This document shows positions 1-6,422 of a stretch of 39,268 nucleotides of DNA, piece after piece. The notes under the pieces were generated by a model, which was not told where the DNA came from, made no database searches, and was given only the letters and a program-made list of their open reading frames with translations. The DNA is from JBIICI01 sp044238935 (lineage in GTDB: Bacteria; Pseudomonadota; Alphaproteobacteria; Micavibrionales; Micavibrionaceae), in the NCBI GenBank assembly GCA_044238935.1, contig JBIICI010000018.1, positions 1 to 39,268 of the forward strand, given 5' to 3'. Within the stretch, counting starts at the first letter, position 1. Each line of letters begins with the position of its first letter. Position numbers and translations under genes: made by a program.

Positions 1-1
1 T

Positions 2-19
2 CATGATGAATTCCTCCTC
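2..19 (-). promoter_or_regulatory. ribosome binding site and start codon of a gene leaving the window
   Basis: On the minus strand a strong Shine-Dalgarno sequence (GAGGAGGAA, 11-19) lies six bases before an ATG at 4-2. The gene it serves runs off the left edge and cannot be identified. It would be the next gene downstream in the minus-strand toxin/immunity array. Confidence 0.5.
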
Positions 20-45
20 AACATAAGTGAATCACATATCAATTA

Positions 46-447
46 TCATGTAAATACATATTCAATAGGTTCTGAGCCTAACATTTTTGAAATCGCTTGC
101 TCCATTGTATAACCTTGGGCAATAACTTGTTTCAACGTGCGCGTAAAACTAATGTTCACATTTTTCTGAGATGATAAAAAACGCTCTCCCATATCAAGAG
201 CAATCCCATAAAGTCCTGACTTCACTTCACTTCCTAAATTTGTATAAAATCTGTTGAATACATTTTGATTGCTGATGGTTTGTTTGATAAAATTAATGTC
301 ATTGGAGGCAATCGTCAAACCACCATAATTATAATTAAGCAATGAATTTGTCGCCAAAGAACTATTTGCATAGCTGGTTTTTAAAGAGGATAAACTGTTG
401 GTTAGTCCAGTTGAAACATCCTGTTTTGTAATCGTAACCGTTGTCAT
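46..447 (-). CDS. truncated N-terminal domain of a pore-forming-type toxin
   Basis: The 133-residue product aligns along most of its length with the first ~130 residues of the 466-residue protein at 11160-12560. Shared stretches include LxNYNYxGL, NxxxRxYTNxGxE and VIAQGYTxEQA. It then ends (EPIEYVFT) before the hydrophobic helical segment and calcium-binding block of the longer paralogue. It starts four bases after the stop of the membrane protein gene at 452-1117, the same order as the intact pair at 12574-13197 and 11160-12560. I infer that this is the 5' stump of a second pore-forming-type toxin gene that lost its 3' part. The domain itself matches no family I can name. It could still be expressed as a short protein. 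Confidence 0.7.
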   Translation of the reverse strand: MTTVTITKQDVSTGLTNSLSSLKTSYANSSLATNSLLNYNYGGLTIASNDINFIKQTISNQNVFNRFYTNLGSEVKSGLYGIALDMGERFLSSQKNVNISFTRTLKQVIAQGYTMEQAISKMLGSEPIEYVFT

Positions 448-451
448 GTTT

Positions 452-1117
452 TTAGTCCTTTGAAATGGTTTTTGATGATGATTTCTGAGAAGTTTCTAAT
501 TTGCATTGAGAAAGAGAAAGAATAAGCAGTATGGTTTCTGACATTATAGCAGGAAAACCAACGATACTGTAAAAAGTCAAGGAAGCAATAAGCCAATTTA
601 TATTATTTAATAATCCATAATGACTTAATATATAAAAAATAACTAGGTAAGAAAAAGGAAATGAGCCCGTTAACACAAGTAATATCCATCTATATCTGTT
701 TAAAAATTTTTTAGGCTCATGTTCAAAAATAGGCGGACGCCCTCGGTCAATTGTATCCCTATACTTAATACCTTCAAACCCAATTTCTTTCTTAGATTTG
801 AAGTAGTAATAAGGCATGATAATGATTAAAAGAGGAATTGAATTTGAAAAGCAATAAAGCTTCAATATACTTAACACCGCGTTCGCGTTTAAATCTTCTA
901 ATTGAATTAGTTTGTATATTGCAATTATAGCAAAAAACAAACTACTAAGAATTGTTGCTCGCATCGACAAATAACAGATCCAAAAAAACGACTTTGTTTT
1001 TTTAGGTGTTTTTAGGGGATAGCGAAAGAAAAACGCTCGAAAGACAGGATCTTTATCCATTTCTTCATGCGAAGGGATGTGATTAAAAAAGTTAATGATT
1101 TTTTTAATAATACCCAC
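452..1117 (-). CDS. four-helix membrane protein, candidate immunity protein
   Basis: A 221-residue protein with four hydrophobic segments at about residues 45-68, 84-105, 142-164 and 173-202, so probably in the inner membrane. The start is GTG, chosen because AGAGGA lies about nine bases upstream. It is a diverged paralogue of the 207-residue protein at 12574-13197, sharing the xMDKDxxF and PLKTPxKTKxFFWI motifs and the same helix layout. Each of the two directly precedes a toxin-like gene with a colicin-like hydrophobic hairpin (here only its stump, 46-447). Small polytopic inner-membrane proteins are the known immunity partners of pore-forming colicins, so immunity is my inference from architecture and order. 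No sequence family was recognised. Confidence 0.72.
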   Translation of the reverse strand: MGIIKKIINFFNHIPSHEEMDKDPVFRAFFFRYPLKTPKKTKSFFWICYLSMRATILSSLFFAIIAIYKLIQLEDLNANAVLSILKLYCFSNSIPLLIIIMPYYYFKSKKEIGFEGIKYRDTIDRGRPPIFEHEPKKFLNRYRWILLVLTGSFPFSYLVIFYILSHYGLLNNINWLIASLTFYSIVGFPAIMSETILLILSLSQCKLETSQKSSSKTISKD

Positions 1118-1175
1118 GAAATATTATTCCTCTATATATTCATGTAAATTAAAATTTTTAACCATAAGTAATCTA

Positions 1176-2708
1176 TCAAGCTGCATTTTGAATTGCAAGA
1201 TTTTTGTTTAAAAAAGTGTTAAAATTATCATTTGCTACTCCATTCACCGCCACACCTGAAACGCCCGCCCATGTAAAGAGCATATCGCGCATCTTGCCCA
1301 TCAGATCAAAGCTGGGGGCAAAGAGCGTATCAAGGGGCGCATTGGTGAGGGCTTGCACCTTACTCAACAACGCCGCATCCTTGCTCATGGCAATGGATAA
1401 ATCCGCCAACCGCCCAAAGCCGCGCAAGTTCGGTAAAAACAGCGTCAAGGGATTGATCGGCGTGGTATTGTCCGCACGGCTGTTCACATTATCATAATTA
1501 AACCACACATCGGCAATCGTCCCCGTGGTGCCGTTGGTTTTCGTAAATGTTGATATATGCGTGACCTTATTGCCATTGATGGTTTGATTGGTGGTCGTAT
1601 CATTCAAAGAAATCGATTGTACCCCAGCCTGAGCAAGGGTTTTGAGTTCAGCCGCTTGTGAAATCCCATCATTATTCGCATCCACCCATACACGCAAATC
1701 ATTAAACCGCGTATCCCCCGCATCAATCATCCCATTCTGATTACTATCCAAGCCTGTCAACACTGTAAACCCATCGGTTTTCAACGTCCCAAACAATTCG
1801 GAATGATTATCGATGATGCCGTTTTTGTTGATATCCAACGCCAACAACCCATCATCTTTCCCCACCCAAGATGATGCCTCTCTGAATCCGTCATTATCCA
1901 CATCCCAATACACAGAACCTGTGCTGTTCAGGGCGGATACTTCGATCCCATCGCCGTCTAAATCAAGGATTAGGGGTGAGGCTTCGGTGCGGGCGGCGGT
2001 CATCATGTCGGCGGTGGTTTTTAGCCATCCAGATATTAGCATGGTCAAAGCAACTTTGGCTTTTTCGACCCCATCATAAAACTGCTTCAATGCCGCAAAG
2101 GCCGCTTCTTCGGTTGTATTGATATCGGCTTTATAATCACGTTCTGCCGCTGCAATTTGTGTGCCGTATTTTGTGTCATATTGTTTGATATATTCGGCAT
2201 TTTTGATATAGGTGTTTTCAATCAACGACCATTCTTCGGCAGTAATATTCCTGTCATGGTCACTTAAACCGAAAATATCACTTTCATAATAACGACGTTT
2301 CGCAATACCTCCTGCATCACTTGGTGGGTTTGTACCGAGTGCCCCTTTATTACTTTGATAACGAATTTCATACCACGCATCCGCACGATTGCCTTCTTCA
2401 ATAGCCGTTTTTAGTTTTGCCCCCAAAAGGCTACTTGATCCATCCCGTGTGTTATAAGCCAAAGATACCAGCGCAAGGCGTTCTCTGGATAAGGGAATGT
2501 CATTAACCCAATTATTTACTTTGTTTTCGTATTCACCTTTTGCTACATCAAAAGTACTGCGCATTTCAGCATTATTGGCAAATGAGAACGTTGTGCGCTT
2601 ATTTGGGTAACTATCCCTTAATCGCACGTAAGTCATAATTCCAAAAATTCCCCCATATAAATATATACATAACAATTTAAAAATGAGATTACAATATGCC
2701 ATTAACAC
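1176..2708 (-). CDS. C-terminal part of a lysozyme-type calcium-binding toxin, split by IS1595-family insertion
   Basis: About the first 36 residues (to 2606) are encoded by the end of the inserted element and are not native. After them comes the second half of a T4-lysozyme/pesticin-like domain (RLALVSLAYN, AWYEIRYQSN, AKRRYYES..FGL). It is followed by an FrpC-like block of EF-hand-type loops (DLDGDGIE, DVDNDGF, DINKNGIIDNHSE, DSNQNGMID, DANNDGIS). The missing first half, with the catalytic residues, is at 6423-6803 beyond the element; reading 6803-6456 and then 2597-1176 restores one frame. The C-terminus lacks about 110 residues present in the paralogue at 7553-9211, jumping from VSGVAVN to VANDNF. 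As it stands the product should be inactive. No classical RTX nonapeptides are present. Confidence 0.8.
   Translation of the reverse strand: MLMAYCNLIFKLLCIYLYGGIFGIMTYVRLRDSYPNKRTTFSFANNAEMRSTFDVAKGEYENKVNNWVNDIPLSRERLALVSLAYNTRDGSSSLLGAKLKTAIEEGNRADAWYEIRYQSNKGALGTNPPSDAGGIAKRRYYESDIFGLSDHDRNITAEEWSLIENTYIKNAEYIKQYDTKYGTQIAAAERDYKADINTTEEAAFAALKQFYDGVEKAKVALTMLISGWLKTTADMMTAARTEASPLILDLDGDGIEVSALNSTGSVYWDVDNDGFREASSWVGKDDGLLALDINKNGIIDNHSELFGTLKTDGFTVLTGLDSNQNGMIDAGDTRFNDLRVWVDANNDGISQAAELKTLAQAGVQSISLNDTTTNQTINGNKVTHISTFTKTNGTTGTIADVWFNYDNVNSRADNTTPINPLTLFLPNLRGFGRLADLSIAMSKDAALLSKVQALTNAPLDTLFAPSFDLMGKMRDMLFTWAGVSGVAVNGVANDNFNTFLNKNLAIQNAA
1242..2003 (-). repeat. calcium-binding block, copy 1 of 3
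   Basis: This 762-bp segment encodes the EF-hand-rich block and is nearly identical at the nucleotide level to 7898-8659. Its 1657-2003 part also matches 11221-11567. The likeness at silent positions points to recent duplication or gene conversion and gives long direct repeats for recombination within the array. Confidence 0.85.
2598..2605. repeat. target-site duplication, left copy (CTTATTTG)
   Basis: These eight bases lie directly outside the left inverted repeat and recur directly outside the right one at 6456-6463. Eight bases is the usual duplication for IS1595-family transposition. The sequence is part of the codons for the PNK of the interrupted gene. Confidence 0.9.
2606..2630 (+). 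repeat. left terminal inverted repeat of the IS1595-family element
   Basis: All 25 bases match the reverse complement of 6431-6455. Beyond the 25 bases only scattered matches continue. Confidence 0.92.
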
Positions 2709-2908
2709 CAGACGAATCTAAAAGATTGTCAGACTTTTCAGAGCTTTTAAAAAAAGAAAATATAATTGATTTTGAAAAACTTGAGAAAATAGTGGACATG
2801 AGAAAATTCTATAGTTTAATGGAAGATCAAACTATAGAATGGGGTATTTTGAATTGTACTACCACTAGGCTTTTTGAATGTTTATCAAAATGCACTAAAG
2901 ATTGTTAA
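2696..2908 (+). CDS. hypothetical small cargo protein (70 aa)
   Basis: A short, charged, probably helical protein (LLKKENIIDFEKLEKIVDM) with four cysteines near the C-terminus. It is the first plus-strand frame inside the left end of the element and overlaps the convergent gene at 2895-3161 by 14 bases. No clear Shine-Dalgarno sequence is seen and no family is recognised. It may be an accessory gene of the element or a chance frame; length and composition slightly favour a real gene. Confidence 0.4.
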   Translation: MPLTPDESKRLSDFSELLKKENIIDFEKLEKIVDMRKFYSLMEDQTIEWGILNCTTTRLFECLSKCTKDC

Positions 2909-3161
2909 AACCTTCTTCTGTAAGCTCTATGGTATGAGTTTGTTTTATCCATCCTTTACTCTCTAAATATTGAAGACCTGATCCATACTCCTCACCTGAA
3001 TAAGAATATGGGGATCTTATAATTCTATCAAATATAGAATGTGCTGGAAAAGCATCACCAGCCCGAAGATATTTATGATCTGTTTTTGCAATACTCCATA
3101 TGTCTTTGGCTATATTTTCGGGGCTTAATCTATCACTCATCAATTCATATCCTTCTATCAA
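2895..3161 (-). CDS. hypothetical cargo protein, possibly winged-helix-like (88 aa)
   Basis: The protein has a predicted helical N-terminal half (LSPENIAKDIWSIAKTD). Its C-terminal end, GLQYLESKGWIKQTHTIELTEEGF, has the spacing of the recognition helix and wing of small winged-helix proteins. That reading is inference from pattern only. It lies in the cargo of the IS1595-family element, transcribed away from the structured RNA at 3200-3411. The ATG at 3161 and one at 3140 (MSDRLSP) are both possible starts. Confidence 0.5.
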   Translation of the reverse strand: MIEGYELMSDRLSPENIAKDIWSIAKTDHKYLRAGDAFPAHSIFDRIIRSPYSYSGEEYGSGLQYLESKGWIKQTHTIELTEEGFNNL

Positions 3162-3164
3162 TAC

Positions 3165-3196
3165 TTGACATTTTTTGAAGAATAAGTCTTTATATG
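3165..3196 (+). promoter_or_regulatory. candidate promoter for the structured RNA and the 52-aa gene
   Basis: A perfect -35 hexamer TTGACA (3165-3170) is followed by AT-rich sequence with -10-like TTTATA or TATATG at 3189-3196 (spacers of 18 and 20). It sits just upstream of the structured RNA. Confidence 0.4.
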
Positions 3197-3199
3197 ACT

Positions 3200-3411
3200 T
3201 GGGTCAACGAAAAAGGTTGATCTTGGGGATTTAAAACCCCATTGAGAGCGGTGAAAAATTAGGTGCAGCCGAATAAGTGTGCCTACATTCCAGCTTTATG
3301 GCTGGGTGGCAATGTCATATGTTCAGGCGAAATGCTAAAAGGCATTGCGCCGTCTCTCAACGGTTTTTAAACACCCAGCCACCAAGGTTTCACCAACTTT
3401 GGTGGTTTTAT
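3200..3411 (+). ncRNA. structured RNA, copy A, with pseudoknot and terminator
   Basis: The segment folds into several helices that recur, with different base pairs, in the RNA at 27951-28196 (minus). Helix 1 pairs TTGAGAG (3242-3248) with CTCTCAA (3354-3360). Helix 2 pairs GGCTGGGTG (3300-3308) with CACCCAGCC (3372-3380). Helix 3 pairs GCAATG (3309-3314) with CATTGC (3343-3348). The local hairpin around 3351-3363 (CCGT/ACGG) presents the helix-1 strand in its loop. Helices 1 and 2 interleave, so they form a pseudoknot. Between them is the conserved stretch TATGTTCA..GGC. GGCTGGG can also pair locally with CCAGC (3290-3294), which suggests a switch. It ends in a terminator 33 bases before a 52-residue gene. 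I cannot name the class; leader regulator, ribozyme-like RNA and independent small RNA all remain possible. Confidence 0.65.
3379..3411 (+). terminator. intrinsic terminator at the end of structured RNA A
   Basis: CCACCAA (3379-3385) pairs with TTGGTGG (3399-3405) and is followed by TTTTAT. It overlaps the end of helix 2, so forming one structure could disturb the other, as in attenuators. Confidence 0.6.
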
Positions 3412-3443
3412 AAGTTTAATAATATTTGAGAGGAATATTTAAA

Positions 3444-3602
3444 ATGAGAAAACATGATTGTGAATATAAAGGATTTGATGAGAAAAAGCAGAAATTCATC
3501 ATCCATGAACAACTTTACCCCGAAAGCAGGGGATATTTAGTGCATGAGTTTGATACTGATAAAGAAATGATTGAGTGGATGAAAAAGTTGGATCAGGAAT
3601 AA
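3444..3602 (+). CDS. small hypothetical protein (52 aa) behind the structured RNA
   Basis: An ATG at 3444 with GAGAGG about ten bases upstream opens a 52-residue frame ending TAA at 3600-3602. The product is charged and ends in EFDTDKEMIEWMKKLDQE, which looks like a soluble alpha/beta mini-protein. No family is recognised. Its place directly behind the structured RNA and terminator suggests control by that RNA. The next gene (3670) is in the same direction and could be co-transcribed. Confidence 0.5.
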   Translation: MRKHDCEYKGFDEKKQKFIIHEQLYPESRGYLVHEFDTDKEMIEWMKKLDQE

Positions 3603-3669
3603 TTTTATTGAACTAAATACATTTGTAAATGTTAGTGGAATATAAATGTATTTGGAGTAAAATGATTTT

Positions 3670-3945
3670 ATGAGTGATATAGATAAATCTTTGCAAGATG
3701 TGCTGATATGGGCAGAAAATAAGGAGGCTGATTCTAGCCAACCTCCTTGGGCGCGCGATACATATGAAAAGCTGATAGACGCTCTTAGAGCAGTTATAAG
3801 AGGGCGCGATTGTACTATCACCTTGGAAGATTCACTGTTATTGGAGAAACATTTGGAGATCGTTCCCCAACAATTGGCTTATAAAGATCAAACAAATATC
3901 GTTCGACTCCATCCACGCTATGTGAAGGTACAGATGCCCATATGA
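3670..3945 (+). CDS. hypothetical protein of a conserved alphaproteobacterial type (91 aa)
   Basis: The N-terminal two thirds (QPPWARDTYEKLIDALRAVIRG) resemble small hypothetical proteins with a PPWxxxxYxKLxxAL core that I have seen in alphaproteobacteria; function unknown. GGAG lies upstream of the ATG. The last third overlaps the oppositely oriented GIY-YIG-like gene (3818-4150) by 128 bases, so the true gene may once have been longer or different at its 3' end. Confidence 0.5.
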   Translation: MSDIDKSLQDVLIWAENKEADSSQPPWARDTYEKLIDALRAVIRGRDCTITLEDSLLLEKHLEIVPQQLAYKDQTNIVRLHPRYVKVQMPI

Positions 3946-4150
3946 CATATAGACCATTCTCTCTATGACGGAGTATATCTCTATCGTTTCTGTGTGCGAA
4001 CAATCTTTTTGATATATCTCCTTGCCCAACTCTAACTACCCGATTACTATTCCATATAACATAAACACCGAAGCTATTTACACTTGAAAGATCAACTGTT
4101 TCCAAGTCTGCCCATTGTCCATTGATGAGTGTAACCCACTTTAAATTCAT
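3818..4150 (-). CDS. GIY-YIG-like nuclease domain protein (110 aa)
   Basis: The fold signature is visible: GVYVIW stands for the GIY strand and VVRVGQG for the YIG strand. SKRLFAHRND supplies the usual arginine-bearing helix, and GVERYLFDLYKP supplies the catalytic glutamate helix, all within a compact domain of about 90 residues. GIY-YIG domains cut DNA in homing endonucleases, UvrC and some restriction enzymes. A single small domain on a mobile element could have a role in DNA cutting, but no DNA-binding partner domain is visible. AAAGGAGAAA just upstream of the ATG is a good ribosome binding site. The 219 bases on its other side (4151-4369) are very AT-rich with no convincing gene. Confidence 0.65.
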   Translation of the reverse strand: MNLKWVTLINGQWADLETVDLSSVNSFGVYVIWNSNRVVRVGQGDISKRLFAHRNDRDILRHRENGLYVIWASVPSHSVDGVERYLFDLYKPIVGERSPNVSPITVNLPR

Positions 4151-4369
4151 TGCTTTTTCTCCTTTGCCAATATTAAGTTAAACCAATAATTTTAAAATTA
4201 AAGAATTTATTAATATAAATCAAATGTTTTTATTATAAAATTAAAATTAAATTACAATTGACTTTCTTCTAAAAATATGAAACGAATCTTTTTATGAACA
4301 AAAAACTATTCTTCACAGCCTTAAACAGAGCCTGTCCTCCTGTTATCCAAAAACCTAAAGATAATTCAT

Positions 4370-5269
4370 CTAAAGATAATCAGGAAGCACAGACTTTGTT
4401 GACAAAGGAGCAAGATAAGGAAACAAAGCCCCACGATTGCGATAGTTGTAACGATACGCAAATTCGTTGACGTATTGTTGTAAGTATTTGACACTGACGC
4501 TGTGATACGTTCCATTCACACTACGTTTTAACTGACTCCAAAAGCCCTCAATAGTGTTTGTGTGAACATCCCCTACAACATACTCTTTGGCTGAATGCTT
4601 AACTCTATCATGCTTAAAACCATGTAATGATACACGATTATATGATTTATATTCATCTGTCATAATTTGGCTATTTTTCTCAACAGATTGCTTGATGAAG
4701 TGGATCAATGTTGATTCCTTTGTATCGACTGCAACAATAGCTTTAACCTTACCCTGACGCTCTACAACACCGATAACAGGCGTTTTGCCTACAGCACCTC
4801 TACCTTGTTTTAGTTTTTTAGATGAATGTTTGTTTTTCTCTTTTCCGCCCATATAAGTTTCATCAACTTCAACAGTACCTTTAAGCATATCTTCTAAATC
4901 ATCCTCAAACAATGTTCTGACTTGTTTAGCAATGCGCCAAGCTGTTTTGTAGGTTACGCCTAATTGTCTTTCTAGTTCTTTTGCAGATACACCATTTTTA
5001 GAAACTGAAAAAAGAAAAATTGCATGAAACCATAGAACTAAAGGTGTTGATGATTTGTGAAAGATTGTTCCAGCCAAAGGGGCAATTTCACCACCACAAT
5101 GGGCGCATTTGTATTTCTTCTTGCTGGAAACCTTTGAATAAGAGAATTTTTTCTCGCAATGAGGGCAATGGTCATGCTGACCAAATCTTTGTTGAAAAAC
5201 ATACTCTAAACATTGATCTTCTGTTCCAAAGTCTGTTTTAAATTCTTTAATTGTGTATCTATCTTTCAT
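4370..5269 (-). CDS. IS1595-family transposase
   Basis: A 299-residue, apparently intact ISXO2/IS1595-type transposase. An N-terminal zinc ribbon (CPHC...CAHC, about residues 35-59) is followed by a helix-turn-helix region (KELERQLGVTYKTAWRIAKQ). The DDE-type core has VDETYMGG (first D), TDEYKSY (second D) and HTNTIEGFWSQLKR, the family's N/E segment. Length is normal for the family. It would mobilise the 3,850-bp element by acting on the 25-bp ends. Upstream on the minus strand is AT-rich promoter-like sequence and a degenerate copy of the element end (5320-5344). Confidence 0.93.
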   Translation of the reverse strand: MKDRYTIKEFKTDFGTEDQCLEYVFQQRFGQHDHCPHCEKKFSYSKVSSKKKYKCAHCGGEIAPLAGTIFHKSSTPLVLWFHAIFLFSVSKNGVSAKELERQLGVTYKTAWRIAKQVRTLFEDDLEDMLKGTVEVDETYMGGKEKNKHSSKKLKQGRGAVGKTPVIGVVERQGKVKAIVAVDTKESTLIHFIKQSVEKNSQIMTDEYKSYNRVSLHGFKHDRVKHSAKEYVVGDVHTNTIEGFWSQLKRSVNGTYHSVSVKYLQQYVNEFAYRYNYRNRGALFPYLAPLSTKSVLPDYL

Positions 5270-5319
5270 ATCAAATAATCCTCAAATTTTGTTTTATATA
5301 AATACTATAGACTGATTTG

Positions 5320-5344
5320 TACGTGCTGTAAAGGGATAATTTTT
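5320..5344 (+). repeat. degenerate internal copy of the element's right end
   Basis: Aligned without gaps, 18 of 25 bases match the right terminal repeat at 6431-6455 (TACGTGC, then AAGGGATA), in the same orientation. It lies between the transposase gene and the cargo pair at 5500-6400, as if an older right end had been left inside. Confidence 0.55.
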
Positions 5345-5499
5345 ATTTACGGAATCTTTTTTGATTGGGTATAAATACTTTAAAGAATTTAATAATTTAT
5401 GAGAAAAAAAACATGTATTATGATATAATAAAATCAGCTATCAATGGGATTGCACAGTTAATAGATTTGATGGTATGCTCTTTAAAAGGAAGTGATTAT

Positions 5500-5958
5500 A
5501 TGGCGAACAAACCAGAAAGAAAGATACCGGCAAAAGAAAAGCCTCAATACTTGAGCTATACTCAACAAAGAGTACATCATAAATCACCCAAAACAACCGT
5601 TTTCATTAAACCTATAAATGAGAAATATATAAACAGGCTTAATGAAATAGCATCTTTAAAAGATGGATGGTTAGATGGAAATGGATGCTCTATCAATGCG
5701 GATGTTATAGCTTTATGTAAAACATTTTTACATAAACAAGATGACAACAGTGGACGTTTGTATAGAATATACCCTGTTGACACAGGAGGTATTATGATAG
5801 AGTTTGGGGGTAAGAATGGAGAAGTATCTGTTGAGCTTGAACCAAATAAAATGATAACTGTTTATTCATTCTCTGATTTAGGTAATGATGAAATAGATGA
5901 TAAGAGTTTCAGCTCTCTATCAAAGGGTTTTTTTGATTATATTAAAATGGTACTCTAG
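5500..5958 (+). CDS. hypothetical cargo protein, first gene of a two-gene unit
   Basis: A 152-residue protein from the ATG at 5500, chosen because AAGGAAG lies seven bases upstream. An in-frame ATG at 5413 and a TTG at 5365 would add 29 or 45 residues with poorer start signals. The motif LNEIASLKDGWLDGNGxxxN followed by YPVDTGGIMIEF and VELEPNKMITVYSF resembles a widespread type of small hypothetical protein of unknown function. It ends one base before the next gene, so the two are probably translated together. This pair is the cargo nearest the right end of the IS1595-family element. Confidence 0.6.
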   Translation: MANKPERKIPAKEKPQYLSYTQQRVHHKSPKTTVFIKPINEKYINRLNEIASLKDGWLDGNGCSINADVIALCKTFLHKQDDNSGRLYRIYPVDTGGIMIEFGGKNGEVSVELEPNKMITVYSFSDLGNDEIDDKSFSSLSKGFFDYIKMVL

Positions 5959-5959
5959 T

Positions 5960-6400
5960 ATGACAAATATATTAGACGATCTTGATGAACTTCTTTATAG
6001 ACACATCCACCCATCTCTCCTGATGGATAATGAACCTGTGAGTGGCTGTTTTTATCCAAACCGAACAGATAATGGAAAGCTATCTGTTGATAGGTCTAGC
6101 TTGGTTACACCAGAGCAGTCATTCCAAACATATACAAAAACTAACAAATCTTCTGCTATATATGCGTTAAGTGTAAAGGATTTTAAAGAGTCAAATATTT
6201 CGTGCATATCTGATCCATTAGAAAATAACGCTGCACATGCTTTAGCTGATTATTCAGTGTATGTTGGCTGTAGTAATTCGCAAAGAACAAAAATTGCTAA
6301 ATTACTTAGAAAAAAATCTGTCGATAAAGGGTGTGTTTTCTCTTTAAGTGACCAAGATTATGAAAAAACTCAAGATTTGAAGATTTCATCGGGTTCTTAA
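5960..6400 (+). CDS. hypothetical cargo protein, second gene of a two-gene unit
   Basis: A 146-residue protein starting at the ATG at 5960, one base after the TAG of the preceding gene. A longer frame from 5897 would overlap that gene and is less likely. Visible blocks are LLYRHIHPSLLMDNEPVSGCFYP, TPEQSFQTYT and an ALADYSVYVGCSNSQRTKIAKLLRKKS segment. I do not recognise the family. Tight coupling to the upstream gene suggests the two products work together, perhaps as a complex, but no function can be assigned. Confidence 0.6.
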   Translation: MTNILDDLDELLYRHIHPSLLMDNEPVSGCFYPNRTDNGKLSVDRSSLVTPEQSFQTYTKTNKSSAIYALSVKDFKESNISCISDPLENNAAHALADYSVYVGCSNSQRTKIAKLLRKKSVDKGCVFSLSDQDYEKTQDLKISSGS

Positions 6401-6422
6401 AAATACTCAATATATGAAAAAT

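Noticed and set aside
3200..3411. HDV-like, glmS or twister ribozyme as identity for the structured RNA
   Set aside because: The interleaved helices superficially recall HDV-like folds, but the P4 arm and conserved catalytic segments are missing, and the glmS and twister core sequences are absent.
4294..4470. 58-codon plus-strand frame starting MNKKLFFTALNRACPP
   Set aside because: It overlaps the end of the transposase gene in antisense and has no ribosome binding site.
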